The translations under genes were made by a program, and so were the position numbers. From Hungatella sp. UBA3048 (GTDB lineage Bacteria; Bacillota; Clostridia; Lachnospirales; Lachnospiraceae): DNA of 64,000 bases. The stretch spans positions 83,665 to 147,664 of the forward strand of contig DFCS01000042.1 of the NCBI GenBank assembly GCA_002367105.1. The letters run 5' to 3'. Positions 43,901 through 51,807 of this stretch are shown here, piece by piece. The notes beneath the pieces were generated by a model. That model had not been told where the DNA came from. It saw only the letters and a list, made by a program, of their open reading frames with translations, and made no database searches. Each line of letters begins with the position of its first letter. Position 1 is the first letter of the stretch.

Positions 43901-44492
43901 CATCATCCCACAGCTCAATACGCACCGGCAGCTCCTCGGTTAAAGGGAATACGTCAATGATCCCGCCCCTGATGGAGAACTGCCCCATGCCATCCACCTG
44001 GGCCATACGCTCATATCCCAGCTCTGTAAGACGTTTTTTCCACTTTTCCACATCAATGGTCTGACCGCCTTCCACAGACAGCACCTGTTCCTTAAGATAC
44101 TCAAGCGGAAGGAGGTGGTCCATAAGTCCGTCAAAGGTCGTGACAACCCATCCGGAGGATTTCTCCATTAAATGACGGAATACGGTCATACGCTGCTTGG
44201 TCAGTAAGTTTCCGTGGATGTCCGCGCTGAAAAACAGAAGATCCCTGGCCGGATACAGCCAAACATCAGGATCAAAGAAGCGCAGGTCCTCATAGATCTC
44301 CCTTGCTCTGGTGTCATCATAAGTAACCACCAGCCTTAAGCCTTCCTGTTTTGCCGATTCATACATCAGATGAACCTTTTGGGAATCCATGCAGCCGCTG
44401 GCCATGACAGGTCCGGCTCTTTTTAACAGATCACCGGAAAGGTCCTCAAAATCCTTTAATTCCCTCAATGGTTTTTCAAATAGATCACTCAT
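40944..44492 (-). CDS. mfd: Transcription-repair coupling factor Mfd
   Basis: 1182 residues, normal length. N-terminal UvrB-homology region; RNA-polymerase interaction domain (SIGDYVVHEEHGLGIYRGIEKIE, about 500-570); translocase with Walker A GDVGYGKTEIALRAAFKA, DEEQ box LLIIDEEQRFGVAHK and motif VI QLRGRVGRSSRTSYAFLMY; C-terminal TRCF domain. It removes stalled RNA polymerase at lesions and recruits UvrA. It lies 9 bp after pth, a conserved pair. Confidence 0.98.
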   Translation of the reverse strand: MSDLFEKPLRELKDFEDLSGDLLKRAGPVMASGCMDSQKVHLMYESAKQEGLRLVVTYDDTRAREIYEDLRFFDPDVWLYPARDLLFFSADIHGNLLTKQRMTVFRHLMEKSSGWVVTTFDGLMDHLLPLEYLKEQVLSVEGGQTIDVEKWKKRLTELGYERMAQVDGMGQFSIRGGIIDVFPLTEELPVRIELWDDEVDSIRTFDTQSQRSIDQLESIRIYPATEMALTGSQIQEGIEALEKELKKYEKDLRAQSKIQESARIRSIVSEFLEGLKEGFRQHGLDGYIHYFCQESVSFLEYFRGENSVLFLDEPERLKEKGETIEMEFRESMIHRLENGYLLPGQTGLLYTAKEMLARVQTKTTVYLTGLEQKLSGFTVKNRYSFQVKNVNTYQNGFELLIKDLTRWKKEGYRVILLSASRTRASRLAGDLREYDLRAYCPDDGGEGQEVKPGEILVTFGNLHRGFEYSMIKFIVITEGDMFGVEKKKRKRKKTSYEGTKIQNFSDLSIGDYVVHEEHGLGIYRGIEKIEQDGVIKDYLKVEYADNGNLYLPATRLDGIQKYAGAEAKKPKLNRLGGDQWNKTKTRVKGAVKEIARELVQLYATRQQTHGFQYGEDTVWQNEFEEMFPYEETEDQWDAIEATKTDMESRKIMDRLICGDVGYGKTEIALRAAFKAAQEGKQVVYLVPTTILAQQHYNTFAQRMKDFPVRVDLMSRFRTPGQMKKTLEDLKRGLVDIVIGTHRVLSKDVQFKDLGLLIIDEEQRFGVAHKEKIKQLKENVDVLTLTATPIPRTLHMSLVGIRDMSVLEEPPVDRMPIQTYVMEHNDEMVREAIHRELSRGGQVYYVYNRVSNIDEVANHIASLVPEAAVTFAHGQMHEHELERIMFDFVNGEIDVLVCTTIIETGLDIANANTMIIQDADRMGLSQLYQLRGRVGRSSRTSYAFLMYKRDKLLKEEAEKRLQAIREFTELGSGIKIAMRDLEIRGAGNVLGAEQHGHMEAVGYDLYCKLLNQAVLELKGQRKEEESYETVVDCDIDAYIPTSYIKNEYQKLDIYKRISSIENEEEYMDMQDELMDRFGDIPKPVDNLLKVAGLKALAHSAYVTEVNINRQEVRLTMYKNARLKVEGIPKIIEQYRGDLKFQMGEVPRLTYLDRKKNQSTDAMISQAEVILKQMLKLSEKNEKM

Positions 44493-44501
44493 GAAATCTC
44501 C

Positions 44502-45068
44502 TTACTTCTTCCTGTTAAAATGGTTCATCGCCGCATCCGCTCCCTCTGTAACCACCATAATAGCTGCTTCTGCTGCATCCTTGTACGCCTGGTCCATGAT
44601 CGCTGCCTGTTCTTTGGGGAAACGGCCCAAAACATAGTCTGCCAGGTCCATTTCCTTTGGCTTTTCACCAACTCCAACCCGGATCCTTAAAAATTCCTGG
44701 GTCCCCAGATGGCTTATGATGTTCTTTAAGCCGTTATGGCCTCCGGCGCTTCCCTTTGACCGGATTCTTAACTGGCCTTCCGTTAAGTTGATGTCATCGC
44801 AGATGATAATGATGTGGTCCGGCTCCACCTTGTAAAAATCCGCCATGGCCCGGATGCTCTCTCCGCTTAGGTTCATAAAGGTCTGCGGTTTTGATAAAAT
44901 AACCTTTTCAAAACCGATCCTTCCGGTCCCATAAAATGCCCTGTGCTTTTTTTCCGATACACTGGCCCCCAGTTTGTCCGCCAGAACGTCCACAGCTTCA
45001 AACCCTACATTGTGTCTGGTTTTTTCATATTCCCTGGTGGGGTTTCCTAATCCTGCGATGATATACAT
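44502..45068 (-). CDS. pth: Peptidyl-tRNA hydrolase
   Basis: 188 residues. MYIIAGLGNPTREYEKTRHNVGF with the catalytic His in TRHNVGF (His20), then SKPQTFMNLSG and IICDDINLTEGQLRIRSKGSAGGHNGLKNI. It releases tRNA from prematurely dropped peptidyl-tRNA; essential. It is the first gene of the pth-mfd unit. Confidence 0.98.
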   Translation of the reverse strand: MYIIAGLGNPTREYEKTRHNVGFEAVDVLADKLGASVSEKKHRAFYGTGRIGFEKVILSKPQTFMNLSGESIRAMADFYKVEPDHIIIICDDINLTEGQLRIRSKGSAGGHNGLKNIISHLGTQEFLRIRVGVGEKPKEMDLADYVLGRFPKEQAAIMDQAYKDAAEAAIMVVTEGADAAMNHFNRKK

Positions 45069-45140
45069 GATGATTCTCCTTATTATTGTCTATATTAATT
45101 ACAGTTCCGATTCATGACTTTTTAGGGTTTCAAACGCCCG

Positions 45141-45187
45141 AAAAGCGCTAGATTTCCCCAAACCGGGGGGTCTAACGCTGCTTTTTT
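45141..45187 (+). terminator. Orphan plus-strand terminator-like hairpin
   Basis: Inverted repeat (AAAAGC/GCTTTT, TAGA/TCTA, CCCC/GGGG) followed on the plus strand by TTTTTTATTTT. No plus-strand gene lies before it, since pth on the left is minus. It may be left from a lost gene. Confidence 0.45.
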
Positions 45188-45310
45188 ATTTTAACAGTTC
45201 ATTCTTAAGATGTAAAGGCAAACACCGCCTTTTTATTTTTAAACAGTTTTAAAGAAAAATACATCCCGTTATTATAAGGATAATTCTGCATCAAAGAATG
45301 ACCGTTTTAA

Positions 45311-45600
45311 ACACCAGGAAGGCGCTATTACTGCACCGCCCAATACATGGACGCCGTCAACCGTTTCATGGCAATGCCCTCTGCCAGATACCGGATTCAC
45401 GGCCTTCAGGTATATAAATATGGGATCGAGGGAATCCTTCACTGGGGATTCAATTTATATCATTCTACATTTTCCCTCCGCCACTTAATTCTAATGAGGT
45501 GACAGACTGTGATGGAAGCTTCCCTTCCTATCCGAAATCCAGCGCCTATTTTATGGGAGTTAGAAATAAGATCAGCCGGGTGATTAAAATATACATATAA
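45311..45600 (+). pseudogene. Decayed C-terminal piece of a DUF4091 protein
   Basis: Plus-strand reading gives RYYCTAQYMDAVNRFMAMPS and ends its first part with HGLQVYKYGIEGILHWGFNLYHS, the DUF4091 pattern (YYC...NRF...YGI.G.LHWGFN). A TGA stops this frame at 45496; shifting frame continues the domain as TDCDGSFPSYPKSSAYFMGV until TAA at 45600. No start codon, no N-terminal domain and one frameshift: a remnant. Intact relatives act with glycoside-utilisation genes. The remaining 150 bp before the flavoprotein gene hold only its promoter region. Confidence 0.75.
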
Positions 45601-45758
45601 AAAAGTTCTTCCGTGGAATGGATATCTCTTGTATTTTCCGTATCCACTATGATAGAATAAAGCTGTTGCGCTTATATAAGTTCACAATCGGCCCGGCGTT
45701 TCTACCAACTACCATAATAGTTGACTATAAGGGTTAGAAGGAAAAAGGAGTGATGTTC

Positions 45759-47168
45759 ATGAAGGATGTTTCAAAAAATTACGACGTCATCATCATTGGT
45801 GCAGGCCCCTCAGGCATTTTCTGTGCCTATGAGCTGATCGAGAAAAAGCCGGACCTTAAGATTCTAATGATCGAGAAGGGCCGCCGGATCGAAAACCGGA
45901 CCTGTCCGAAGCGGACGACTAAAACATGCGTAGGCTGTAAGCCATGCTCCATCACCACAGGCTTTGCAGGAGCCGGAGCATTTTCCGACGGAAAATTATC
46001 CTTATCACCTGATGTAGGCGGAAACCTCCCTGAAATACTTGGATATGATAAAACAGTGGAGCTGCTTAAGGAATCAGACAACATTTACTTAAAATTCGGA
46101 GCAGACACCAATGTTTACGGCGTTGACAAACAAAAAGAGATTCAGGAAATCCGCCGTAAGGCAATAGGAGCCAACTTAAAGCTGATCGAATGTCCCATCC
46201 GCCATTTGGGCACGGAAGAAGGCTATAAAATTTACACCCGCCTCCAGGAGCATTTATTGGAGCAGGGAGTTGAAATGGCATTTAACACGATGGTTAAGGA
46301 TATTATCATCGAAAATAATAAAGCAACAGGCGTCATTACCGATAAGGAAGAGGTCTGCTATGCACCGGAGATCGTGTCGGCCATCGGCCGCGAAGGCTCT
46401 GACTGGTTCAGCCACATCTGCGAAAACCACGGAATTGAAACCAAGGTGGGAACTGTAGATATCGGAGTCCGGGTAGAAGTCCGGGACGAGGTCATGGAAT
46501 TCTTAAACAAGAATCTTTATGAAGCAAAGCTAGTTTACCATACCCCAACCTTTGACGACAAGGTTCGTACCTTCTGTACCAATCCTTCCGGTGAGGTAGC
46601 CACGGAATACTATGAAAACGGGCTGGCAGTTGTCAACGGTCATGCCTACAAATCCCAGGAATACAAGACAAACAACACCAACTTTGCAATCCTGGTATCC
46701 AAAAACTTTACAAAACCCTTTAAGACCCCTATTGAATACGGCAAGCAGATCGCCCAGCTGAGCAACATGCTCTGTGACGGCAAGATCCTGGTGCAGACCT
46801 TTGGCGATTTCCAAAGAGGCAGACGTACCACAGAGGAGCGCTTATGCCGCAACAATCTGATCCCCACCTTAAAGGATGCGGTTCCCGGTGATTTATCCCT
46901 GGTATTTCCTCACCGCATTATGGTTGACATAAAGGAAATGCTTCTTGCCCTGGACAAGGTGACTCCAGGTATTGCCAGCGATGAAACCCTGTTATACGGT
47001 GTAGAAGTAAAATTCTATTCCAATAAGGTTGTGGTCAACACGGACTTTGAAACCAGCGTAGAGGGCCTGCGCGCCATAGGCGACGGTGCATCTGTAACAA
47101 GAGGGCTTCAGCAGGCATCTGCCAACGGCTTAAGCGTAGCCAGAAGCATTCTGGCAGCCATGAAATAA
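45759..47168 (+). CDS. FAD-dependent oxidoreductase (COG2509 type)
   Basis: 469 residues from the ATG 9 nt after AAAAGGAG; a GTG and an ATG slightly upstream are in frame but too close to that site. FAD-binding motif DVIIIGAGPSGIFCAYEL at the N-terminus, GLSVARSILAA at the C-terminus, and a central domain found in COG2509 uncharacterised dehydrogenases. A Cys cluster, Cys49-x7-Cys57-x2-Cys60-x2-Cys63, directly follows the FAD motif and could hold an Fe-S cluster or a redox disulfide. Cytosolic; substrate unknown. It stands alone and ends at a strong shared terminator. Confidence 0.85.
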   Translation: MKDVSKNYDVIIIGAGPSGIFCAYELIEKKPDLKILMIEKGRRIENRTCPKRTTKTCVGCKPCSITTGFAGAGAFSDGKLSLSPDVGGNLPEILGYDKTVELLKESDNIYLKFGADTNVYGVDKQKEIQEIRRKAIGANLKLIECPIRHLGTEEGYKIYTRLQEHLLEQGVEMAFNTMVKDIIIENNKATGVITDKEEVCYAPEIVSAIGREGSDWFSHICENHGIETKVGTVDIGVRVEVRDEVMEFLNKNLYEAKLVYHTPTFDDKVRTFCTNPSGEVATEYYENGLAVVNGHAYKSQEYKTNNTNFAILVSKNFTKPFKTPIEYGKQIAQLSNMLCDGKILVQTFGDFQRGRRTTEERLCRNNLIPTLKDAVPGDLSLVFPHRIMVDIKEMLLALDKVTPGIASDETLLYGVEVKFYSNKVVVNTDFETSVEGLRAIGDGASVTRGLQQASANGLSVARSILAAMK

Positions 47169-47209
47169 AAGTAATAAAGAGTAATAATAAGAATTCCACC
47201 CAAGTGTAT

Positions 47210-47253
47210 AAAAAACAGATGGAAGCATCGGCTGATGCTTCCATCTGTTTTTT
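47210..47253. terminator. Bidirectional terminator
   Basis: 20-bp perfect inverted repeat with 4-nt loop (47210-47229 with 47234-47253), A-run on the left and T-run on the right, between the convergent flavoprotein and HAD genes. Confidence 0.9.
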
Positions 47254-47265
47254 CTCTATATTCGA

Positions 47266-48063
47266 TCAAGCCAGTCCCAGCTTCTTCATCGCATAGGCCA
47301 CTCCATCGTCTTCCACATTCTTAGTATAGAAGGTTGCATAAGGCTCCAGCTCCACGCTGTGATGCCCCATAAGGATGCAGTTCTTCGCATATTCAAACAT
47401 AGATAAGTCATTGGTGCTGTCACCAAACACATAGGTATCTTCCAGAGCGATCCCATAGTGCTTTAAAACCAGTTCAATGGCTGTTGCCTTGGAATACTGG
47501 GAGGGAACGCATTCATAAAATCCACTGCCCCGGTCAATGATCTCAAAATCCAGTCCCAAGGCCCGGGAGAAGCCTTTTAAATCACTTTTTTCGTCTGTAA
47601 AAACACAAAACTTATCAAAGTCGTAACAGTCCTCATCCCAGCCGTAGGGCGATAAATTTCCTTCCCGCTCTACCATTTGCTTCATTATGTCCACTTGGGG
47701 AAAACGGGAAGTTCCTTTTTTAAAATAACAGCTTTCCGTTCCTTCTAAAACTCCATCCAGATCATATTCCTGTATGATGCGCTTGATCTCAATCCCCCGC
47801 TCGTGAGGGATCACCGCTGAAAAAAGGACCTGATCTTCCGCTATAATGCGGGTTCCGCAGCCACAGCAGTAGCCATCCACCTGGATCAGTGCTTTGATGG
47901 AACCGATCAGGCAATCGGTACGCCCGGAATTGATAAATACCAGATGACCATTCTTTCGGGCCTGTGCAATTGCCTCTTTTGCGCTCTCAGGCACATTCCG
48001 GTTTACTTCGGAAAAAAGTGTGCCGTCAATATCGAAAAACAAGGCCTTTCTTTTCTCGCTCAT
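47266..48063 (-). CDS. HAD-superfamily hydrolase, Cof type
   Basis: 265 residues. Motif I FFDIDGTLFSEVN (nucleophile Asp10), motif II VFINSGRTD, motif III Lys in SKATAIELVL and motif IV FGDSTNDLSMFEYA; a type IIB cap lies between. Such enzymes dephosphorylate sugar phosphates, FMN or PLP; the substrate cannot be fixed. Its start overlaps the xpt stop by 4 nt, so the two are translationally coupled. Confidence 0.92.
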   Translation of the reverse strand: MSEKRKALFFDIDGTLFSEVNRNVPESAKEAIAQARKNGHLVFINSGRTDCLIGSIKALIQVDGYCCGCGTRIIAEDQVLFSAVIPHERGIEIKRIIQEYDLDGVLEGTESCYFKKGTSRFPQVDIMKQMVEREGNLSPYGWDEDCYDFDKFCVFTDEKSDLKGFSRALGLDFEIIDRGSGFYECVPSQYSKATAIELVLKHYGIALEDTYVFGDSTNDLSMFEYAKNCILMGHHSVELEPYATFYTKNVEDDGVAYAMKKLGLA

Positions 48064-48644
48064 CGGTCACCCCGGAAGCATATGGTCCCTGTTGTTTCAT
48101 CCATGCTTTCCACAATGGCCAGGGACTCTACCCGGATTCCTTCCGCTCTTAATCGGTCTCCGCCGGGCTGGAAGCCCTTTTCAATCACAATTCCCGCACC
48201 AACCAGCTTGGCGCCGGAATCCTTTACGATAGCAGCCAGACCTTCCAGGGCTTTTCCGTTGGCTAAGAAATCATCAATTAACAATACCTTGTCGCCGGCT
48301 CCCAAGAATTCTTTGGAAACCATGATGTCATAGGTCCTCCCATGGGTAAAGGATTCCACCGGGGTAGTATATACATCACCTGCTATATTCTTAGTCTTGG
48401 ATTTCTTTGCAAATACCACCGGTACATCAAAGTACTGGGCCACGATACAGGCTATGCCAATGCCGGAAGCCTCAATGGTTAAAATTTTATTGACTTCATA
48501 ATCGGCAAAGCGTCTCTTAAATTCCTTTCCAATTTCTACGAACAGCTTGATATCCATCTGATGATTTAAAAAACTGTCTACTTTCAGTACATCACCGGAC
48601 TTTATCTTTCCATCTTTCCGTATTCTGTCCTTTAAAAGCTGCAT
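48060..48644 (-). CDS. xpt: Xanthine phosphoribosyltransferase
   Basis: 194 residues, full length. N-terminal MQLLKDRIRKDGKIKSGDVLKVDSFLNHQMD is typical of Xpt; the PRPP loop is VLLIDDFLANGKALEGL (about 125-141). It salvages xanthine to XMP. No purine riboswitch fits in the 28 bp upstream. It is coupled to the HAD gene downstream and follows the FKBP lipoprotein gene. Confidence 0.96.
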   Translation of the reverse strand: MQLLKDRIRKDGKIKSGDVLKVDSFLNHQMDIKLFVEIGKEFKRRFADYEVNKILTIEASGIGIACIVAQYFDVPVVFAKKSKTKNIAGDVYTTPVESFTHGRTYDIMVSKEFLGAGDKVLLIDDFLANGKALEGLAAIVKDSGAKLVGAGIVIEKGFQPGGDRLRAEGIRVESLAIVESMDETTGTICFRGDR

Positions 48645-48672
48645 AAAGGTTCCCCCAATCGTAAATTATTCA

Positions 48673-49767
48673 TTATTTAATAACTGCGTTCTCTGTAAGG
48701 AAATCCATTACTTTATTGTTCATAATATAATCATCTACATCAAACTGGCCTGCGGTCTCGATCATCTTTTCAGCGCTTTCATAACCCATCTGCTCTGCAA
48801 CTTCCTTACGATCTTCATCTGTGATTGTGAGTCCCTCTTTTTCCGCTATGGCATTTACGATCAGTCTCTGCTCTACAGTCGCCTCTGCCTGAGTCTTTAT
48901 GACGTTCTTAAAGTCCTCTTCTCCCATTCCGGTAAATGCTCCTACAAAGGTCTTAAAGTCCATACCGTAAGCGGCTGCCTGGTTTGTATATCTGGCAATC
49001 ATGTTATTGAAATTAGCATCAACTGCTTCCTGCTTTGTTTCCACTTTAGAACCGTTTAAGATGGCAGTGTAAATATCGCTTTTCATCTTCTGTTCTGCTT
49101 CATCATTCTTATTCTTTAAAAGAGTCTGTTTCTTGTCTTCCTTGTATTCATCTACTGTCTTAAAGGATGTCGTTTCCTGAACAAAAGCATCGTTTAATTC
49201 CGGAATCTGCTTTTCTTTAACGGTATTAACTGTTACATCAAAAACTACAGCCTTTCCTGCCAGATCCGCATTCTGATAACCTTCCGGGAATGTAAGGTTT
49301 AAGGACACCTTGTCCCCCTTTTTCGCACCTACAAGACCATCTTCAAAGCCTTCGATAAACTGGCCGGAGCCAATTGTCAAATCATAGCCCTGAGCAGTTC
49401 CGCCATCAAAAGAAACGCCATCCTTGGTTCCTACATAGTCGATATTAACCACATCGTCCTTCTGAACGGCCCGGTCAACCTCAACATCCTTTGCACTTAC
49501 GGATAAATCGTTCTGAACCGCCTGGTTCACTTCGTCATCAGTCACTTCTACCGGATCCTTGGTCACTTCAATTCCCTTGTAATCTCCCAGGGTGACGGTA
49601 CCATTGTCCACACTCGTTAAATCCTCAACAGCCAAAGTTTCCTGTGCTGAGCTTTCCGTTGCTTCCGTCTCAGTTTCTGCAGGCTTTTCCGCAGGCTTTT
49701 TAGAACATCCGGTAATAAGAGCGGCGGCAACCAAACCGCACATACAAACTTTAAAAATTTTCTTCAT
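48673..49767 (-). CDS. Trigger-factor/FKBP-type peptidyl-prolyl isomerase lipoprotein
   Basis: 364 residues. Signal peptide with lipobox LITGC (Cys21) and an acidic spacer, so it is anchored outside the membrane. The FKBP domain (DDVVNIDYVGTKDGVSFDGG, then GSGQFIEGFEDGLVGAKKGDK, about 105-195) is followed by a trigger-factor-like C-terminal chaperone domain. The ribosome-binding N-terminal domain of true trigger factor is replaced by the lipoprotein region. Likely an extracytoplasmic foldase of PrsA-like function. Confidence 0.9.
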   Translation of the reverse strand: MKKIFKVCMCGLVAAALITGCSKKPAEKPAETETEATESSAQETLAVEDLTSVDNGTVTLGDYKGIEVTKDPVEVTDDEVNQAVQNDLSVSAKDVEVDRAVQKDDVVNIDYVGTKDGVSFDGGTAQGYDLTIGSGQFIEGFEDGLVGAKKGDKVSLNLTFPEGYQNADLAGKAVVFDVTVNTVKEKQIPELNDAFVQETTSFKTVDEYKEDKKQTLLKNKNDEAEQKMKSDIYTAILNGSKVETKQEAVDANFNNMIARYTNQAAAYGMDFKTFVGAFTGMGEEDFKNVIKTQAEATVEQRLIVNAIAEKEGLTITDEDRKEVAEQMGYESAEKMIETAGQFDVDDYIMNNKVMDFLTENAVIK

Positions 49768-49915
49768 AATATGATCCTTTTTCTTTCTATTTTTAATAAT
49801 TGATAAAAAAAGTGCTTCCAGTCAGTTATACCATATCGGGCAAGGTAAAAAAAGCTTTTTCCCGAAATTAACAAAAATTTCAAAATTCCGTTATATTTAA
49901 CCGGATCAGGTAAGC

Positions 49916-51310
49916 TTATTTGTAAAATGCCCGGAAAGCCTTGTATGTATTGTATACATCAAGCTTGGAAGAAAGCTCAAAGGGAGAATGCATGGAAAGA
50001 ATAGGCACTCCTAAATCCACCACATCCACATTCATATGAGCCACATATTTGGCAATGGTGCCGCCGCCGCCCTGATCCACTGCACCAAGCTCTCCGATCT
50101 GCCAGTAAATACCTTCCTGCTCCATCATGGCGATCATCTTTGCCATAAGCTCCGCACTGGCATCGTTGGAACCTGATTTGCCCCGGACACCGGTGTACTT
50201 GGTCAGGACGCAGCCTTTGTTTAAAAAGCAGGAGTTGCGGTCTTCATATGCCTGGCCAAAGGTGGGATCATAGGCTGCATTGACATCGGAGGATAAGCAA
50301 ATGGAGTTTCTAAGAACCATTCTTACATCCACCTGAGCCATTGCAGCCAGATCCTGAATGTAGTGAAGCACAAAATCGGAATCCAAACCGGTATTTCCCT
50401 CAGAACCGACTTCCTCTTTATCCGCCAGAACGGTGACCGTCGTATATTCAGGCATGTTGGCATCAATTTCAGCCATCAGGGCCGTATAGGCACATACCCT
50501 GTCATCCTGCCCATAAGCACCGATAAGGCTATGATCAAGTCCTACATCACAGGCCTTCTGAGCCGGTACCAGCTCAATCTCAGCGCGGAAGAAGTCCGCT
50601 TCTGTAATCCCATAACGGTCGTTAAGCAGTTTTAAAGCCAGAAGCTTCACAGGCTCCTTAAGCTCCGCCTCGTCAATAAAGGGAATGGAACTAATGAGAA
50701 CATTCAGTTCCTCGCCCTTTAAACCATCTCTTAATTTTCTATCATTTTGCTCTCCGGCCAGATGGGGAAGCAGATCTGTCACGCAGAATACGGGATCGCC
50801 TTCCTTTTCTCCGATGTTTAATTCCACAACCTCACCGTTTTTCTTAATGATCACCCCGTGGATGGCTAAAGGAACCGTTCCCCACTGGTATTTCTTGATT
50901 CCGCCGTAATAATGAGTCTTAAAATAAGCAAGGTCATTTTTTTCAAAAACTGGATTGGGCTTTAAATCAAGCCTTGGGGAATCGATGTGGGCACCGTTGA
51001 TGCGAAGGCCCTGTTCCATTCCCGCTTTGCCGAAGGTGGTTGCAATGATGGCCTTGCCGCGGTTTACATAGTACACCTTATCGCCAGTCTTATAGCTTCT
51101 TCCGGCTTCAAAGGGACGGTATCCCTGCATCTCAAGCATTGCCACGGCCTCTCTGACGCATTCCCGTTCGGTTTTTCCGTTGTCCAGAAATCGTTTATAG
51201 CCCTCACAGAACATCTCCGCTTCTTCACGCTGATAAGGCGCCTCCTTTGCGATATGCGGAAATTTAAATGTCAGTTCTTCCTGTAATTGTTGTCCTTTTG
51301 TTTTCTCCAT
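49916..51310 (-). CDS. M18 family aminopeptidase
   Basis: 464 residues. M18 (aminopeptidase I) metal site residues in INGAHIDSPRLDLKP (His, about 96), ADKEEVGSEGNTG (catalytic Glu pair) and MHSPFELSSKLD (C-terminal His); AYDPTFGQAYEDRNSCFLNKG is also typical. Large cytosolic zinc exopeptidase assemblies that trim peptides from the N-terminus. It stands 33 bp upstream of dtd. Confidence 0.93.
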   Translation of the reverse strand: MEKTKGQQLQEELTFKFPHIAKEAPYQREEAEMFCEGYKRFLDNGKTERECVREAVAMLEMQGYRPFEAGRSYKTGDKVYYVNRGKAIIATTFGKAGMEQGLRINGAHIDSPRLDLKPNPVFEKNDLAYFKTHYYGGIKKYQWGTVPLAIHGVIIKKNGEVVELNIGEKEGDPVFCVTDLLPHLAGEQNDRKLRDGLKGEELNVLISSIPFIDEAELKEPVKLLALKLLNDRYGITEADFFRAEIELVPAQKACDVGLDHSLIGAYGQDDRVCAYTALMAEIDANMPEYTTVTVLADKEEVGSEGNTGLDSDFVLHYIQDLAAMAQVDVRMVLRNSICLSSDVNAAYDPTFGQAYEDRNSCFLNKGCVLTKYTGVRGKSGSNDASAELMAKMIAMMEQEGIYWQIGELGAVDQGGGGTIAKYVAHMNVDVVDLGVPILSMHSPFELSSKLDVYNTYKAFRAFYK

Positions 51311-51343
51311 TTCGTGATTCCTCCATATTTTAATGATAATTAA

Positions 51344-51793
51344 TTAACAGATTTCATCGCTGTCAAGAACCAGAGTAAACGGTCCGTCGTTTAAAAGCTC
51401 TACCTTCATGTCGGCTCCAAAGCTTCCGTGCTCTACCTGGTTTCCATAGGTCTTTAACCGCTCCACCACGTATTCATAGAGGCTGTTAGCAAGCTGCGGT
51501 CCTCCTGCCTTTGTAAAGCTTGGGCGGTTGCCCTTCCTGCAGTCTGCATAAAGGGTAAACTGGCTGACCACCAGGATTTCCCCTCCCACATCTGTCAGGG
51601 AAAGGTTGGTCTTCCCATTTTCATCGGGAAATATCCGTAACTTGCATATTTTATCTGCCATTTTATCGGCAATGGCTTCCGTATCCGTATCAGACACTCC
51701 CAAAAGAAGCAGGAAGCCTTTCCCAATGGCGCCGATCTGCTGTCCCTCCACTGTAACCTTTGCATGGGCAACCCGCTGTAAAACAATCTTCAT
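51344..51793 (-). CDS. dtd: D-aminoacyl-tRNA deacylase
   Basis: 149 residues from the ATG 7 nt after CAGGAGA; an ATG two codons upstream is too close to that site. DTD signatures VSQFTLYADCRKGNRPSF (about 78-95) and the Gly-cisPro motif AGGP just after. It hydrolyses D-aminoacyl-tRNAs and glycyl-tRNA-Ala, protecting translation. It starts 15 bp after the GDPD gene. Confidence 0.96.
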   Translation of the reverse strand: MKIVLQRVAHAKVTVEGQQIGAIGKGFLLLLGVSDTDTEAIADKMADKICKLRIFPDENGKTNLSLTDVGGEILVVSQFTLYADCRKGNRPSFTKAGGPQLANSLYEYVVERLKTYGNQVEHGSFGADMKVELLNDGPFTLVLDSDEIC

Positions 51794-51807
51794 AACCATT
51801 CTCCTGT

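Noticed and set aside
48645..48672. Purine riboswitch before xpt
   Set aside because: Only 28 bp separate xpt from the upstream gene, too short for an aptamer, and no characteristic loop sequences are seen.
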